This document shows positions 25,203 through 33,396 of a stretch of DNA of 33,396 bases, in pieces. Source of the DNA: Rickettsia typhi (GTDB lineage Bacteria; Pseudomonadota; Alphaproteobacteria; Rickettsiales; JABSSG01); the NCBI GenBank assembly GCA_945905715.1, contig CAMDPW010000014.1:1-33396 (forward strand). The letters run 5' to 3'. A program made the position numbers and the translations under genes. The number at the start of each line of letters is the position of its first letter. Position 1 is the stretch's first letter. The notes under the pieces were generated by a model, which made no database searches, was not told the origin of the DNA, and saw nothing but the letters and a program-made list of their open reading frames with translations.

Positions 25203-26120
25203 CTAAATAATATGCTTTATTTCTTGTGCTGACACATTGCTTTGTTCACTTATTACATTGCAAACAAAGTCAAATATAGGTAACTCCAAGTCTAACTTTT
25301 GTATAATTTGCTGTAAAGAAATCACTGAATAAACTCCTTCTATATTTCTATCGACCATTGTCATCTCAAATCTCTCTTTCTGCGCAATTTTTAGTCCCAA
25401 GCTCATATTACGCGATTGATGACTATTGCAAGTAAGAATAATGTCCCCAATGCCACCAGGCTCAAATAAGCTACTTACATTCCCGCCCTTAGCAGCTACA
25501 AGTTTAGAAATTTCTTTAATACCATTTGTAAGTAATGCAGCTTTAAAATTTTCTCCAAGATTAAATCCTGTAGCAATACCACACACTATTGCTAATACAT
25601 TTTTTAATGCCCCGCAAATTTGTACTCCTATCACATCCTTACAAGGATATAATTTGAAATTCTCTACTGATAATTCTGTAGCTAAATTCTGAGCAATCTC
25701 TAAATCTTTATTTGCAATCGTAGATATTGCAGGCAAAGCTTTATCTAACTCGCTTGCAAAATTTGGGCCGGTTAATACTGCTATGCAGTTATTTGGAAAA
25801 AACTTTTCTACCACCTCGCTCATCAAATAATTAGAATGCTGTTCTATCCCTTTAGAGCAAATAATAATATTTGCAGTTCTTTTAATTTTTCCAACTAGTT
25901 GTTGGCACAAAACTCTAACTTTTTGCGAAGGAATTACGATAAAAACTATATCTTGATCAATTAAGTCATCTATCTTAGAAGTTAAGGCTATATTTAAATT
26001 ATCAGTTCTCTTAACGATTTTTCTAGTAAGTACGGTTACTATTGACTTACTACAATATAACCTAGCCAATGCCATACCCCATGCTCCTGAACCAATCACT
26101 GCTATTGTTCTTGTTTGCAT
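25203..26120 (-). CDS. gpsA: Glycerol-3-phosphate dehydrogenase [NAD(P)+]
   Basis: GpsA makes sn-glycerol-3-phosphate from dihydroxyacetone phosphate, the backbone of membrane phospholipids. The 305-residue protein begins with the Rossmann motif IGSGAWGMALA (9-19). Further family marks are KGIE, LTGPNFASEL, the catalytic Lys in GALKNVLAI with GIATGFNLGENFKAALLTNG following, and GGIGDIILTC. The length is slightly short but complete. It lies 10 bases after ileS and in the same direction, so it is likely the last gene of coq9-ileS-gpsA. An organism that also takes up host glycerol-3-phosphate may not depend on it. Confidence 0.95.
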   Translation of the reverse strand: MQTRTIAVIGSGAWGMALARLYCSKSIVTVLTRKIVKRTDNLNIALTSKIDDLIDQDIVFIVIPSQKVRVLCQQLVGKIKRTANIIICSKGIEQHSNYLMSEVVEKFFPNNCIAVLTGPNFASELDKALPAISTIANKDLEIAQNLATELSVENFKLYPCKDVIGVQICGALKNVLAIVCGIATGFNLGENFKAALLTNGIKEISKLVAAKGGNVSSLFEPGGIGDIILTCNSHQSRNMSLGLKIAQKERFEMTMVDRNIEGVYSVISLQQIIQKLDLELPIFDFVCNVISEQSNVSAQEIKHII

Positions 26121-26130
26121 ATTTAACTTA

Positions 26131-29100
26131 TTAAATGCGTTTTAGCGTAAACTCTAACTTATTAGAGTTAATTTGTACTTCAGTTTTATAATCATATAAA
26201 TGACTAAGACTGTGATTAAGTTCCTCACATAATGTCTGACTACATATATATTTATTATGTAAGTGTATTGCGCTAGCTAGTTTTTGATCGCAACTAATAC
26301 CCAATATAATGCGATCACTAATTTGAAAATTAGCCTCTTTCCTGGCCTGTTGAATTGCCCGTACTATATCTCTAGTTAGGCCTTCCAATTCCAAATCTTC
26401 GGTAATATTTGTATCTAAAATTATGATTGCATCTTGTGAATCTATGGTAACAGCTTGTATATTAAAAGCTTCTAACACTAACTCAAATTCAGTTGCAAGT
26501 AATGTTTCATCGCATATTAAAATCTCTTGTGTAGCAGTTAATTGCCAGTTTTTATCTTTAACCGCTTCAATTATTTGCTTTATTTTCTGAGGTAGTCTCT
26601 TACCTAGTATAGGAAAGTGAATTTTTAATTTCTTTTCAGCATGTTGATCAATATCAGTAGATATCGTCACACATTTCACATTAACTTCTTCTTCTATTAG
26701 TTTAAAATATTTCTTTAATATATTGTAATTACTACTTACTATTGTGAGTTGCGCTAGAGGCTGTCTAATACGAATATTCAAACTATTGCGAATATTTAAA
26801 GCAGCAGTACATACTGTCTGCACCTTATCCATATCTTCTACCAGTTGATTATCTCGTGGCAATGCTATGTAATTAGGATAAAGAGTAAGATGGACACTTA
26901 TTTCATGCGCTTCTTTTTCTCCAGCAATGATTCCTAAATAAATATGCTCTAGTATTAAAGGCATCAAAGGTGCAGCGCACCTGCATAAGTTATGTAGTAC
27001 TGTATATAAAGTGTCATAAGCTTGTTGCTTATCTATGTCTTTCTCACTTTTCCAAAACCTGACTCTATTACGTCTAATGTACCAGTTATTAAGAATCTCA
27101 ACAAAATGATGCACCAGATCACATGCTCTGGACAAATCATAACTATCCATAGCTTGTTTAACATTCTGAATCATAATGCTAAGTTTAGATAAAATATACT
27201 GATCATTAAAGTTATCGCTTTCAGTGATTAATTTTGCCACCAAGTGATCAGAATTTGCATAAAGAGTAAAGAAATTGTAGGCGTTCCAGATTGGTTTAAT
27301 GGTCAGTCTTATTACATCTCTAATCATGTTACTATCTTTATCAATCAAAAACTCTTGTCCTCGCATTGCTGTAGATGAGGCCATTAAGAAACGTAACGCA
27401 TCTGAACCGAATTTAGCAAAGATCTCTTTGGGATCAGCATAATTATTTAGTCTTTTAGATAATTTTTGTCCTTTATCATCTAAAATTACGCCATGACAGA
27501 TACAATTTATAAAAGGCGGTTTATCAAACAATGCAGTAGATAGTACCATTAAGGTATAAAACCAGCCTCTGGTTTGCGCTACATATTCAACAACAAAATC
27601 AGCTGATGGATGTGTTTCAAATCTTTTTTTGTTTTCAAAAGGGTAGTGCAATTGAGCATAAGGCATGGAACCACTTTCAAACCAACAATCAAATACATCT
27701 AAAACCCGACACATCTTGGACTTACCAGTTGGGTCGTCTGGATTAGTACGAACCAATTGATCAATAAATGGTTTATGCAGATCAGTAACGATTACCCCAA
27801 AATCCCGCTCTATTTCTTCGATAGAGCCATATACATCGATTCGTGGATATCTCACATCATCTGAGCGCCAAATTGGCAATGGTGTACCCCAAAATCGATT
27901 ACGACTAATCGCCCAGTCTCTAGAATTTTCTAACCATTTACCAAATAATCCATCTTTAATATGCTCTGGTATCCAGTTAATATTCTGGTTATTCTTTAAC
28001 ATTGAATCTTTAATTTCTGTAACTTTTATATACCAAGATGAAACTGCTTTATAAATAAGAGGAGTGTCTGTACGCCAGCAATGCGGATAATTATGTACAT
28101 ACTGTTCAGTGTGAATTAAATCACCCTGCTCTTTTAGTTTTGTAATAATTTTATCATTAGTATCAAACACCTGCAAACCTACAAAATCAGTAATTTCGCT
28201 AGTAAATTTACCTGCATTGTCAACTGGACAAACTAGTGGAATATTATTTTTTGAACAAACGATTTGATCATCCTCACCAAAACCAGGAGCCATATGTACT
28301 ACCCCTGTACCCTCACTATCTGTAACGAACTCGCCATTTAGAATGACAAAGCTATTTACATGCCCCTTAAAATAAGTAAATAATGGTTGGTATTGCAAAT
28401 CAATTAGAGCATTACCTTTAATGATTTGATGTGATTTGTTCTCTTGTAATTTTAATTTTTTATAATATTTAATTAACGACTTCTGAGCTAGAATAAAGCA
28501 TGTATTATCTTCAGTAACAACGCAAGCATACTCTGTTTCTTTATTTATGGCCAATGCCAAATTTGACGGTAATGTCCAAGGAGTAGTTGTCCAAGCCAGA
28601 ATTCTATATATATTACAATTTGTTGGCGCTCCTTGTGGAGCAGATTTTAGAGTGAATGCCACAGTGATTGCTTTATCTGTGCGTTCACGATAGGCATTAT
28701 CTAATCTAGTTTCAAAATTTGATAACGGAGTTTCACAAGCCCATGAATAAGGCATGACCCGCATTGATTCGTAAACCAGTCCTTTGTCGTATAATTGCTT
28801 AAACGCCCATATTACCGACTCCATATAAGCTAGATCCATAGTTTTATAGCTATTTTTTATATCCACCCAGCGAGCTTGTTTAGTAACGTAATCTTCCCAT
28901 TCATCAGTATACTTAAGTACGGATTTACGACATTGTTCATTAAATCTATCTATACCGTAATGTTCAATTTGTTGACGCCCAGAAACTCCTATTTCTTTTT
29001 CAACTGCCATTTCCGCAGGTAAACCATGACAATCCCAACCAAATTTTCTTTCAACTCTTTTGCCCTGCATGGTTTGATAACGAGCAACTATATCCTTTAC

Positions 29101-29313
29101 AAATCCCGTTAACAAATGACCATAATGTGGCAATCCATTAGCAAATGGTGGGCCATCAAAAAAGATAAATTCATTATTATTACCTTCTTTTGTAATTTTT
29201 GGCCGCGATTCAATAGATTTAATAAAAATATTCTGCTCTTGCCAAAATTTTAAAATTTCTTCGCTTATTTGAGCAAAATCAGGATTTGGATTCACTTGCG
29301 GGTAATGTTTCAT
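26131..29313 (-). CDS. ileS: Isoleucyl-tRNA synthetase
   Basis: The 1060-residue class I synthetase charges tRNA-Ile and edits misactivated valine. The HIGH motif is PHYGH (62-66), in the context DGPPFANGLPHYGH; the second signature KMSKS appears as KLSKR in GQKLSKRLNNY (about 612-620). The editing domain has AWTTTPWTLPSN and the conserved GTGVVHMAPGFGEDD. C-terminal tRNA-binding helices and a long tail complete it. Length and wording place it in the large eukaryote-like (type 2) group, as in Rickettsia, which is often tolerant to mupirocin. A short gap of 14 bases separates it from the COQ9-like gene, and 10 bases from gpsA. Confidence 0.97.
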   Translation of the reverse strand: MKHYPQVNPNPDFAQISEEILKFWQEQNIFIKSIESRPKITKEGNNNEFIFFDGPPFANGLPHYGHLLTGFVKDIVARYQTMQGKRVERKFGWDCHGLPAEMAVEKEIGVSGRQQIEHYGIDRFNEQCRKSVLKYTDEWEDYVTKQARWVDIKNSYKTMDLAYMESVIWAFKQLYDKGLVYESMRVMPYSWACETPLSNFETRLDNAYRERTDKAITVAFTLKSAPQGAPTNCNIYRILAWTTTPWTLPSNLALAINKETEYACVVTEDNTCFILAQKSLIKYYKKLKLQENKSHQIIKGNALIDLQYQPLFTYFKGHVNSFVILNGEFVTDSEGTGVVHMAPGFGEDDQIVCSKNNIPLVCPVDNAGKFTSEITDFVGLQVFDTNDKIITKLKEQGDLIHTEQYVHNYPHCWRTDTPLIYKAVSSWYIKVTEIKDSMLKNNQNINWIPEHIKDGLFGKWLENSRDWAISRNRFWGTPLPIWRSDDVRYPRIDVYGSIEEIERDFGVIVTDLHKPFIDQLVRTNPDDPTGKSKMCRVLDVFDCWFESGSMPYAQLHYPFENKKRFETHPSADFVVEYVAQTRGWFYTLMVLSTALFDKPPFINCICHGVILDDKGQKLSKRLNNYADPKEIFAKFGSDALRFLMASSTAMRGQEFLIDKDSNMIRDVIRLTIKPIWNAYNFFTLYANSDHLVAKLITESDNFNDQYILSKLSIMIQNVKQAMDSYDLSRACDLVHHFVEILNNWYIRRNRVRFWKSEKDIDKQQAYDTLYTVLHNLCRCAAPLMPLILEHIYLGIIAGEKEAHEISVHLTLYPNYIALPRDNQLVEDMDKVQTVCTAALNIRNSLNIRIRQPLAQLTIVSSNYNILKKYFKLIEEEVNVKCVTISTDIDQHAEKKLKIHFPILGKRLPQKIKQIIEAVKDKNWQLTATQEILICDETLLATEFELVLEAFNIQAVTIDSQDAIIILDTNITEDLELEGLTRDIVRAIQQARKEANFQISDRIILGISCDQKLASAIHLHNKYICSQTLCEELNHSLSHLYDYKTEVQINSNKLEFTLKRI

Positions 29314-29327
29314 TTCGAAGCTTTTAT

Positions 29328-29957
29328 TTATTTAATTAATCTTATAAATGGAATTTTATTTTTTATATTATTCATAGTTTCTGGTATGTTTTTAAAATTA
29401 CTAATTTTCAATATATTAGCTATTCTTTTATCCAAAAATTCCCATGTCTTTTGATGTTGCTCAGACTTATCTACAAGGTAATGTATTAAAGTTGAACTAT
29501 AGACAGCAGATAACAGCGCACGTTTTGTATAATAATTATGGTCTGTTGACTTATCGCCAGCATAATACCAAATTTTATCTACTGTACGCCACATGTTTTT
29601 CAGTCCCAAGCTAACATTTTGTGGTTTGGCATAGAATTTTAGCAATTTTTTTTGAACAATTTTAGAGCTCTTACTGTTATCTATTCTACTCCTTACAGCT
29701 AAAGTAACTCTCTCTCTAATTCTATCTGGTTTTATCAAAAAAGTAAGTTTATCAATCATTTCTTGGTCAGCAAATGCTTCATAAAAACTTACTAAATCTT
29801 TAATACCGTCTTCAAATAAAATTAAAGTGTAACCAGATTGCAAGTTCATTTTTTCTTCAACTAAATAAAAAATTTTATTACTCCACCCGGTAGAAGGCAC
29901 TTCAGCGATTGTTAACTCTAAGTACTTTAATCGTTGTTTTGTTATTTTATTTTTCAT
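29328..29957 (-). CDS. COQ9-family protein (rpsU-divergent type)
   Basis: This 209-residue protein belongs to the COQ9 family, known in alphaproteobacteria as the rpsU-divergently transcribed protein. The conserved core is DKIWYYAGDKSTDHNYYTKR followed by LLSAVYSSTLIHYL, a helix that in human COQ9 forms part of the lipid-binding face; DKRIANI follows. COQ9 binds isoprenoid lipids and helps COQ7 in ubiquinone synthesis. It lacks the N-terminal mitochondrial leader. True to the family name, it is divergent from rpsU with 131 bases between. It heads the set coq9-ileS-gpsA. If the organism lost its MEP pathway, it would still need a prenyl precursor for ubiquinone. Confidence 0.88.
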   Translation of the reverse strand: MKNKITKQRLKYLELTIAEVPSTGWSNKIFYLVEEKMNLQSGYTLILFEDGIKDLVSFYEAFADQEMIDKLTFLIKPDRIRERVTLAVRSRIDNSKSSKIVQKKLLKFYAKPQNVSLGLKNMWRTVDKIWYYAGDKSTDHNYYTKRALLSAVYSSTLIHYLVDKSEQHQKTWEFLDKRIANILKISNFKNIPETMNNIKNKIPFIRLIK

Positions 29958-30071
29958 AAATAAATCATGGAGATTATTAGCATTTGCTTTTTACAATAAA
30001 ACTTACTATAAATATAGAACATTTATCTAAAGATATAGGTAAATTTTATTTTTTTTAATTTATCCACCTTC

Positions 30072-30091
30072 TGAAAGGGGTAAGAACATTG
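30072..30091 (+). promoter_or_regulatory. Ribosome-binding site that fixes the TTG start of rpsU
   Basis: The purine-rich GAAAGGGGTAAG lies 5-9 bases before TTG at 30089-30091. No ATG occurs nearby in frame before the S21 sequence, so TTG is the start. Confidence 0.8.
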
Positions 30092-30289
30092 GTACACGTT
30101 AGTATTCATTCTGGTAATATTGAACAAGCTTTACGCATGCTAAAGAAGAAAATGCAACGCGAAGGCTTATATAGAGAAATGAAATTGAGTCGACATTATG
30201 AAACTCCATCAGCAAAGCGAAAGCGAAAAGCTGAGGAAAATGAAAGACGGAGACGCAAAGTTGATCGTAAAAAACTACAAGAATCATAA
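30089..30289 (+). CDS. rpsU: 30S ribosomal protein S21
   Basis: S21 is a small basic protein of the 30S platform that helps pair the Shine-Dalgarno sequence with 16S rRNA. The 66 residues show EQALRMLKKKMQREGLYREM, then KLSRHYETPSAKRKRKAEE and a strongly basic tail, the alphaproteobacterial form. The start is TTG, read as Met, with a strong ribosome site before it. The gene is divergent from the COQ9-like gene and followed by a strong terminator, so it forms a single-gene transcript. In many bacteria S21 level tunes translation; a non-ATG start may keep it low. Confidence 0.95.
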   Translation: MVHVSIHSGNIEQALRMLKKKMQREGLYREMKLSRHYETPSAKRKRKAEENERRRRKVDRKKLQES

Positions 30290-30310
30290 AAATTTAAACA
30301 ACTAATTAAG

Positions 30311-30348
30311 AAACCCCATATGCAACTTAAAGTTGTGTATGGGGTTTT
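30311..30348 (+). terminator. Rho-independent terminator of rpsU
   Basis: AAACCCCATATGCAACT and AGTTGTGTATGGGGTTT form a stem of about 16 pairs (two G-T) around a TAA loop, ending in TTTT. It begins 22 bases after the rpsU stop. Confidence 0.92.
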
Positions 30349-31227
30349 GAATGCTATTTAATCCTTAGTTGTTATTTCAGTCATATAAAAAATGCGATAA
30401 TCTCCAGCGTGAATATTGCATTGAAGTTCTAAATTGAACAGAAGATGATTGTAGAAATCTAATAAAACTTTCCGGTATCAAGATTATAGGATTTTGCGAA
30501 GAGCAAGCATTAATAACAGCAAAAAATAATCAAAAACAGTGGGGGGTATATATTGTTTTAGCGATGCTTAAAAAGCATCCTGTACTCACTAAGACAAACT
30601 ATGGTAAAAGTTGATCTTAGTATAGAATTCTTAATGGCAAGATAATACTAATGAGTATTCTTAATTCATATGCATTTTTATCATAATTATCTATTTACTT
30701 CATGTGTTATGTCTATCATCCGAAATCAAAATGCTTTCTATCTAGTATGCCAAAGTTATGTAAATCATGTTTACTGTTTAGAAATGGATATAATCTGTAT
30801 TAATTAAAAGTAATAATAGTAGAAGAAGACTAATAAATAATGAGGAGAAATACGATATTTTTATTGATATCAGGTTTAGAGAGCATATTAAATGAAAGAG
30901 TCGCATATAACCAATTCTCATCACAGTGCACTCATTTATAATTAAAATGCTTTCTGTCCTTCAAATAATTTTGATATTTCCATTATTAGTCATTACCTCA
31001 TCGTTAGCATCAAAAATACTCTGGAATTAACTCAACTCAGTATAACATCTTACAAATAAATCACCAATTTCATTTGTTAGATACTCATAGATAATGCTGA
31101 GTATAAATACTATGATAGTTATAGTGACTTTCAATAAAAATCAGAACAAATTACTACTGTTATTTTAATCTCCATAATTTCTGCTATAATTTATATATTA
31201 CTCACCATTAAACGCATATTATTGATA
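30349..31227. other. Long stretch without a recognisable gene
   Basis: About 880 bases between the rpsU terminator and the hydrolase gene. One frame from about 30440 to 30615 is open for 58 codons without a start and reads IKIIGFCEEQALITAKNNQK and WGVYIVLAMLKKHP; it could be a transposase or other gene remnant, but I cannot identify it. A hairpin, GATGCTT/AAGCATC (30563-30579), lies inside it. A ribosome-like AGGAG at 30841 precedes no long frame. The rest is AT-rich and featureless. It looks like decayed sequence. Confidence 0.5.
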
Positions 31228-32094
31228 ATGGAACCGAAATATAATGAATATTTAATTAAAAATAAAATTAAACCAGGTAACATTCGTAAAATAGCATATC
31301 TTGAGTGGGGTAATTATGAAGCCTATCCAATTGTATGTTTACACGGCTTAACAAGAAATGCGCATGATTTTGATTATTTGGCTCAGGTATTAGCTAAAAA
31401 TTATAGGGTCATTTGTCCAGACATAATAGGTCGAGGCAAAAGTGACTATGCTACTGATATAAGTCAATATAGTTATAAACAATATGTCACTGATCTCCAT
31501 AGCTTGCTTAAGCATTTACAAATTACTGATACACATCTCATTGGCACTTCAATGGGTGGCATTATTGGCATGATTTATGCCACGGTCTTTCGTAAAACAA
31601 TCCATAAGTTAGTATTAAATGATGTAGGTGCCTTTATCTCACGTAAAGCTTTAGAAAGGATTGGTCAGTATGTTACACACTACCCAGAATTCATAACTTT
31701 TGCTGAAGCAGCGACCTACATTAAAGAAATATTTGCCCAATTTGGCATTGATAACGAAAAAAAATGGCAACATTTTATTACTCATAGTATTATTCGGAAT
31801 ATTGATGGTACGTACAGACTTAATTATGATCCAGTAATAGGTACTGCTTTTCAAAAACCAGCTATTTATAAGGCGGATGTAAATCTTTGGAGTTTTTGGA
31901 ATATTTTGCGGAAAAATATGCCAATTTTGATTTTAAGAGGTGAATTTTCAAATGTCCTCTCTGTCATGACAACAAGACAAATGAAGTTAACTCATCCTCA
32001 TTGCAAAGAAGTTGAAATTAAAGGTGTGGGCCATGCTCCTTCACTGATGAATGATGATCAAATCTCTTTGATTGATTATTGGTTACATAATTAA
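31228..32094 (+). CDS. Alpha/beta-fold hydrolase
   Basis: A cytoplasmic alpha/beta hydrolase of 288 residues. The oxyanion-type HGLTRNAHDF is near residue 40, then RVICPDIIGRGKSD, the nucleophile Ser in GTSMGG (about 110-115), and the catalytic His in GVGHAPSL near the C-terminus. The acid is probably an Asp or Glu in ILRGEFS, where many relatives have RG-xSD. The substrate, an ester or amide, is unknown. I chose ATG 31228 over a TTG two codons upstream. No clear ribosome site is visible. The gene is 14 bases ahead of trxB and may share its transcript. Confidence 0.9.
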   Translation: MEPKYNEYLIKNKIKPGNIRKIAYLEWGNYEAYPIVCLHGLTRNAHDFDYLAQVLAKNYRVICPDIIGRGKSDYATDISQYSYKQYVTDLHSLLKHLQITDTHLIGTSMGGIIGMIYATVFRKTIHKLVLNDVGAFISRKALERIGQYVTHYPEFITFAEAATYIKEIFAQFGIDNEKKWQHFITHSIIRNIDGTYRLNYDPVIGTAFQKPAIYKADVNLWSFWNILRKNMPILILRGEFSNVLSVMTTRQMKLTHPHCKEVEIKGVGHAPSLMNDDQISLIDYWLHN

Positions 32095-32108
32095 TATAAG
32101 GACAAATA

Positions 32109-33053
32109 ATGACACAATATCTTCATACTAAAGTACTAATCATAGGTTCAGGTCCTGCTGGCTATACAGCAGCAATTTATACTGCTCGAGCTAACCTTCA
32201 ACCACTTTTAATTAATGGCATGGAACCTGGTGGTCAATTAATGATAACCACTGATGTAGAGAATTATCCTGGATTTGCTGATGTAATTCAAGGACCTTGG
32301 CTGATGCAGCAAATGGAAGCGCAAGCTAGACATGTTGGGACTAATATTATCAACGACCACATCAAGAGTATTGATCTTCAAAACAAACCTTTCTTGGCTA
32401 TTGGTGAATCTGGTAATACATATACTGCTGATACAGTGATCATTGCCACTGGCGCACAAACTAAGTGGCTTGGCATTGAAAGTGAAATGAAATTCAGAGG
32501 TTTTGGTGTTTCTGGCTGTGCTACTTGTGATGGATTTTTCTTTAAAGACAAAGAGATAGGAGTAGTAGGTGGTGGTAATACCGCTGTTGAAGAAGCTCTG
32601 TATTTAACGAATTTTGCTAAAAAAGTGACATTAATTCATCGAAAAGGCGTGTTACGTGCTGAAAAAATATTACAAGAACGTTTAATCTCTAATCCAAAAA
32701 TTCAAATTATTTGGAATTATGAAGTTAAAGAAATTATTGGCACTGACGATCCTCTGAATGTAACTGGCGTACACTTAAAAAACACTGTAACTAATGCTAT
32801 TCAAGAGTTAAAACTAGATGGCATATTTATTGCTATTGGTCACACTCCTAATACTTCGTTATTTACTAAGGCACTTGCAATGGATGAAGAAAAATACCTT
32901 ATTACTATACCAAATAGTACTAAAACTAATATTCCTGGAGTATTTGCTGCTGGCGACGTTCAAGATAAAATATATCGCCAAGCAGTTACAGCTGCAAGCA
33001 CAGGCTGCATGGCCGCTCTAGAAGTTGAGCGCTTTTTATCTGGTCATTCATGA
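32109..33053 (+). CDS. trxB: Thioredoxin reductase
   Basis: TrxB uses NADPH to keep thioredoxin reduced. The 314-residue low-molecular-weight type enzyme has the FAD-binding GSGPAGYTAAIYTAR (13-27), the redox-active CATC in GCATCDGFFF (137-140), the NADPH-binding VVGGGNTAVEEA, and the C-terminal FAD site GVFAAGDVQDKIYRQAVTAA. All catalytic residues are present. An AAGGA site is 7 bases before the ATG. It follows the hydrolase gene closely. Its stop is TGA, one of several in this genome, which shows that TGA is not read as Trp here. Confidence 0.97.
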   Translation: MTQYLHTKVLIIGSGPAGYTAAIYTARANLQPLLINGMEPGGQLMITTDVENYPGFADVIQGPWLMQQMEAQARHVGTNIINDHIKSIDLQNKPFLAIGESGNTYTADTVIIATGAQTKWLGIESEMKFRGFGVSGCATCDGFFFKDKEIGVVGGGNTAVEEALYLTNFAKKVTLIHRKGVLRAEKILQERLISNPKIQIIWNYEVKEIIGTDDPLNVTGVHLKNTVTNAIQELKLDGIFIAIGHTPNTSLFTKALAMDEEKYLITIPNSTKTNIPGVFAAGDVQDKIYRQAVTAASTGCMAALEVERFLSGHS

Positions 33054-33094
33054 TAATGATTGAATTTGATTAATGATACTTTATAAGCGCTCTG

Positions 33095-33212
33095 CTAAGA
33101 TAGTCTCATTTTTTTACCGCTGATTAGCTCGTTAACCACCAACTTAAGAACTCGTTTCCACTTAGCTATATCGCCATCTTTCCATATTTTTATATTAACC
33201 AATTTTTCATTG
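33095..33212 (-). other. Possible gene remnant beside the intron end
   Basis: On the minus strand a frame reads NEKLVNIKIWKDGDIAKWKR, then VLKLVVNELISG, and stops at 33095-33097. It has no start codon and abuts the putative intron end. It may be the flanking exon of an interrupted gene or chance. I do not recognise it. Confidence 0.3.
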
Positions 33213-33260
33213 GTCGAGTAGCCTAGGTTTTCCTAGACTCTCACAGAACCGTATGTACCG
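33213..33260 (-). mobile_element. 3' end of a degenerate group II intron (domain VI and part of V)
   Basis: Read on the minus strand, ATACGGTTCTGTGAGAGTCTAGG then AAAACCTAGGCTACTCGAC resembles the end of bacterial group II introns, where domain V closes with ACGGTTC and domain VI ends in a GAC-type boundary. The CTAGG/CCTAG stem around AAA forms domain VI, and an unpaired A sits 7 bases from the end at 33213, the usual branch-point spacing. The 5' half of domain V is not recognisable in the following bases, so this is a remnant. No reverse transcriptase gene is in the window, though it could lie beyond the right edge. Confidence 0.55.
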
Positions 33261-33396
33261 TTACAACAATGTTGCAAACTCTCTAGAAATCATGCAAATT
33301 ATCCCACGAGCTTTTACACTCAATAATCCAGGGGAAAAATTTACTTGTGAAGTTAATTCATTGAGTTCTTCTCTGAAAATCGTGTATCCGTGTTTA

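Noticed and set aside
30840-30941. 33-codon ORF after an AGGAG-like site
   Set aside because: Too short, no homology or membrane signal, and the site overlaps its own start.

Overview
The window is an AT-rich, densely coding stretch of bacterial chromosome, most probably from an obligately host-associated alphaproteobacterium (Rickettsiales or Holosporales grade). Evidence for this is a COQ9-family gene divergent from rpsU, an NDUFS6-like zinc-finger protein, a large IleS of about 1060 residues, sparse metabolism, and several decaying genes. Genus or species cannot be set from sequence reading alone.

Layout. Positions 1-1376: the end of an unidentified gene, convergent with a YhiN-type flavoprotein. 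Positions 1641-3450: a graveyard around tRNA-Ala(GGC), holding a frameshifted DUF6790-like gene, a TfoX-domain remnant with an internal TAG, and an overlapping 2H-phosphoesterase-like remnant with an internal TAA. Positions 3582-7782: a deformylase paralogue that has lost metal ligands, an MFS transporter broken by two in-frame stops, two tandem 4-oxalocrotonate-tautomerase-like genes separated by a fossil of the MFS tail, a patatin-like lipoprotein, and a convergent SET-domain gene. Positions 8041-9893: rplU-rpmA-obg, then initiator tRNA-fMet with its own promoter. Positions 10056-12106: an ilvE-like aminotransferase translationally coupled to an M20 amidohydrolase.

Positions 12107-13476 are decayed: an unrecognised frameshifted gene, and an ORF that joins an IS21-type transposase N-terminus to the last part of IspG. 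Positions 13485-16912: two membrane transporters (SbmA/YddA-type ABC, and EmrB/QacA-type MFS). Positions 17086-20819: a small exported protein, nusB-thiL, the zinc-finger gene, an SDR and cvpA. Positions 20954-24906: a complete putrescine-type ABC importer, potF-potG-potH-potI. Positions 25203-29957 (minus strand): coq9-ileS-gpsA in one likely operon, divergent from rpsU, which uses a TTG start and has a strong terminator. Positions 31228-33053: an alpha/beta hydrolase and trxB. The last 340 bases carry what looks like the 3' end of a group II intron.

The intact genes cover translation, ribosome assembly, redox (trxB), glycerol-3-phosphate and ubiquinone-related functions. The transporters and the pair ilvE/M20 suggest scavenging of host polyamines and amino acid derivatives. 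The SET protein and the patatin lipoprotein are the best candidates for host interaction. The ispG remnant hints at loss of the MEP isoprenoid pathway unless another copy exists. I found no CRISPR array, intact mobile element, or convincing wholly new multi-gene system; the most unusual points are the IstA-IspG chimera, the SET protein, the degenerate deformylase, and the tautomerase/MFS duplication scar.
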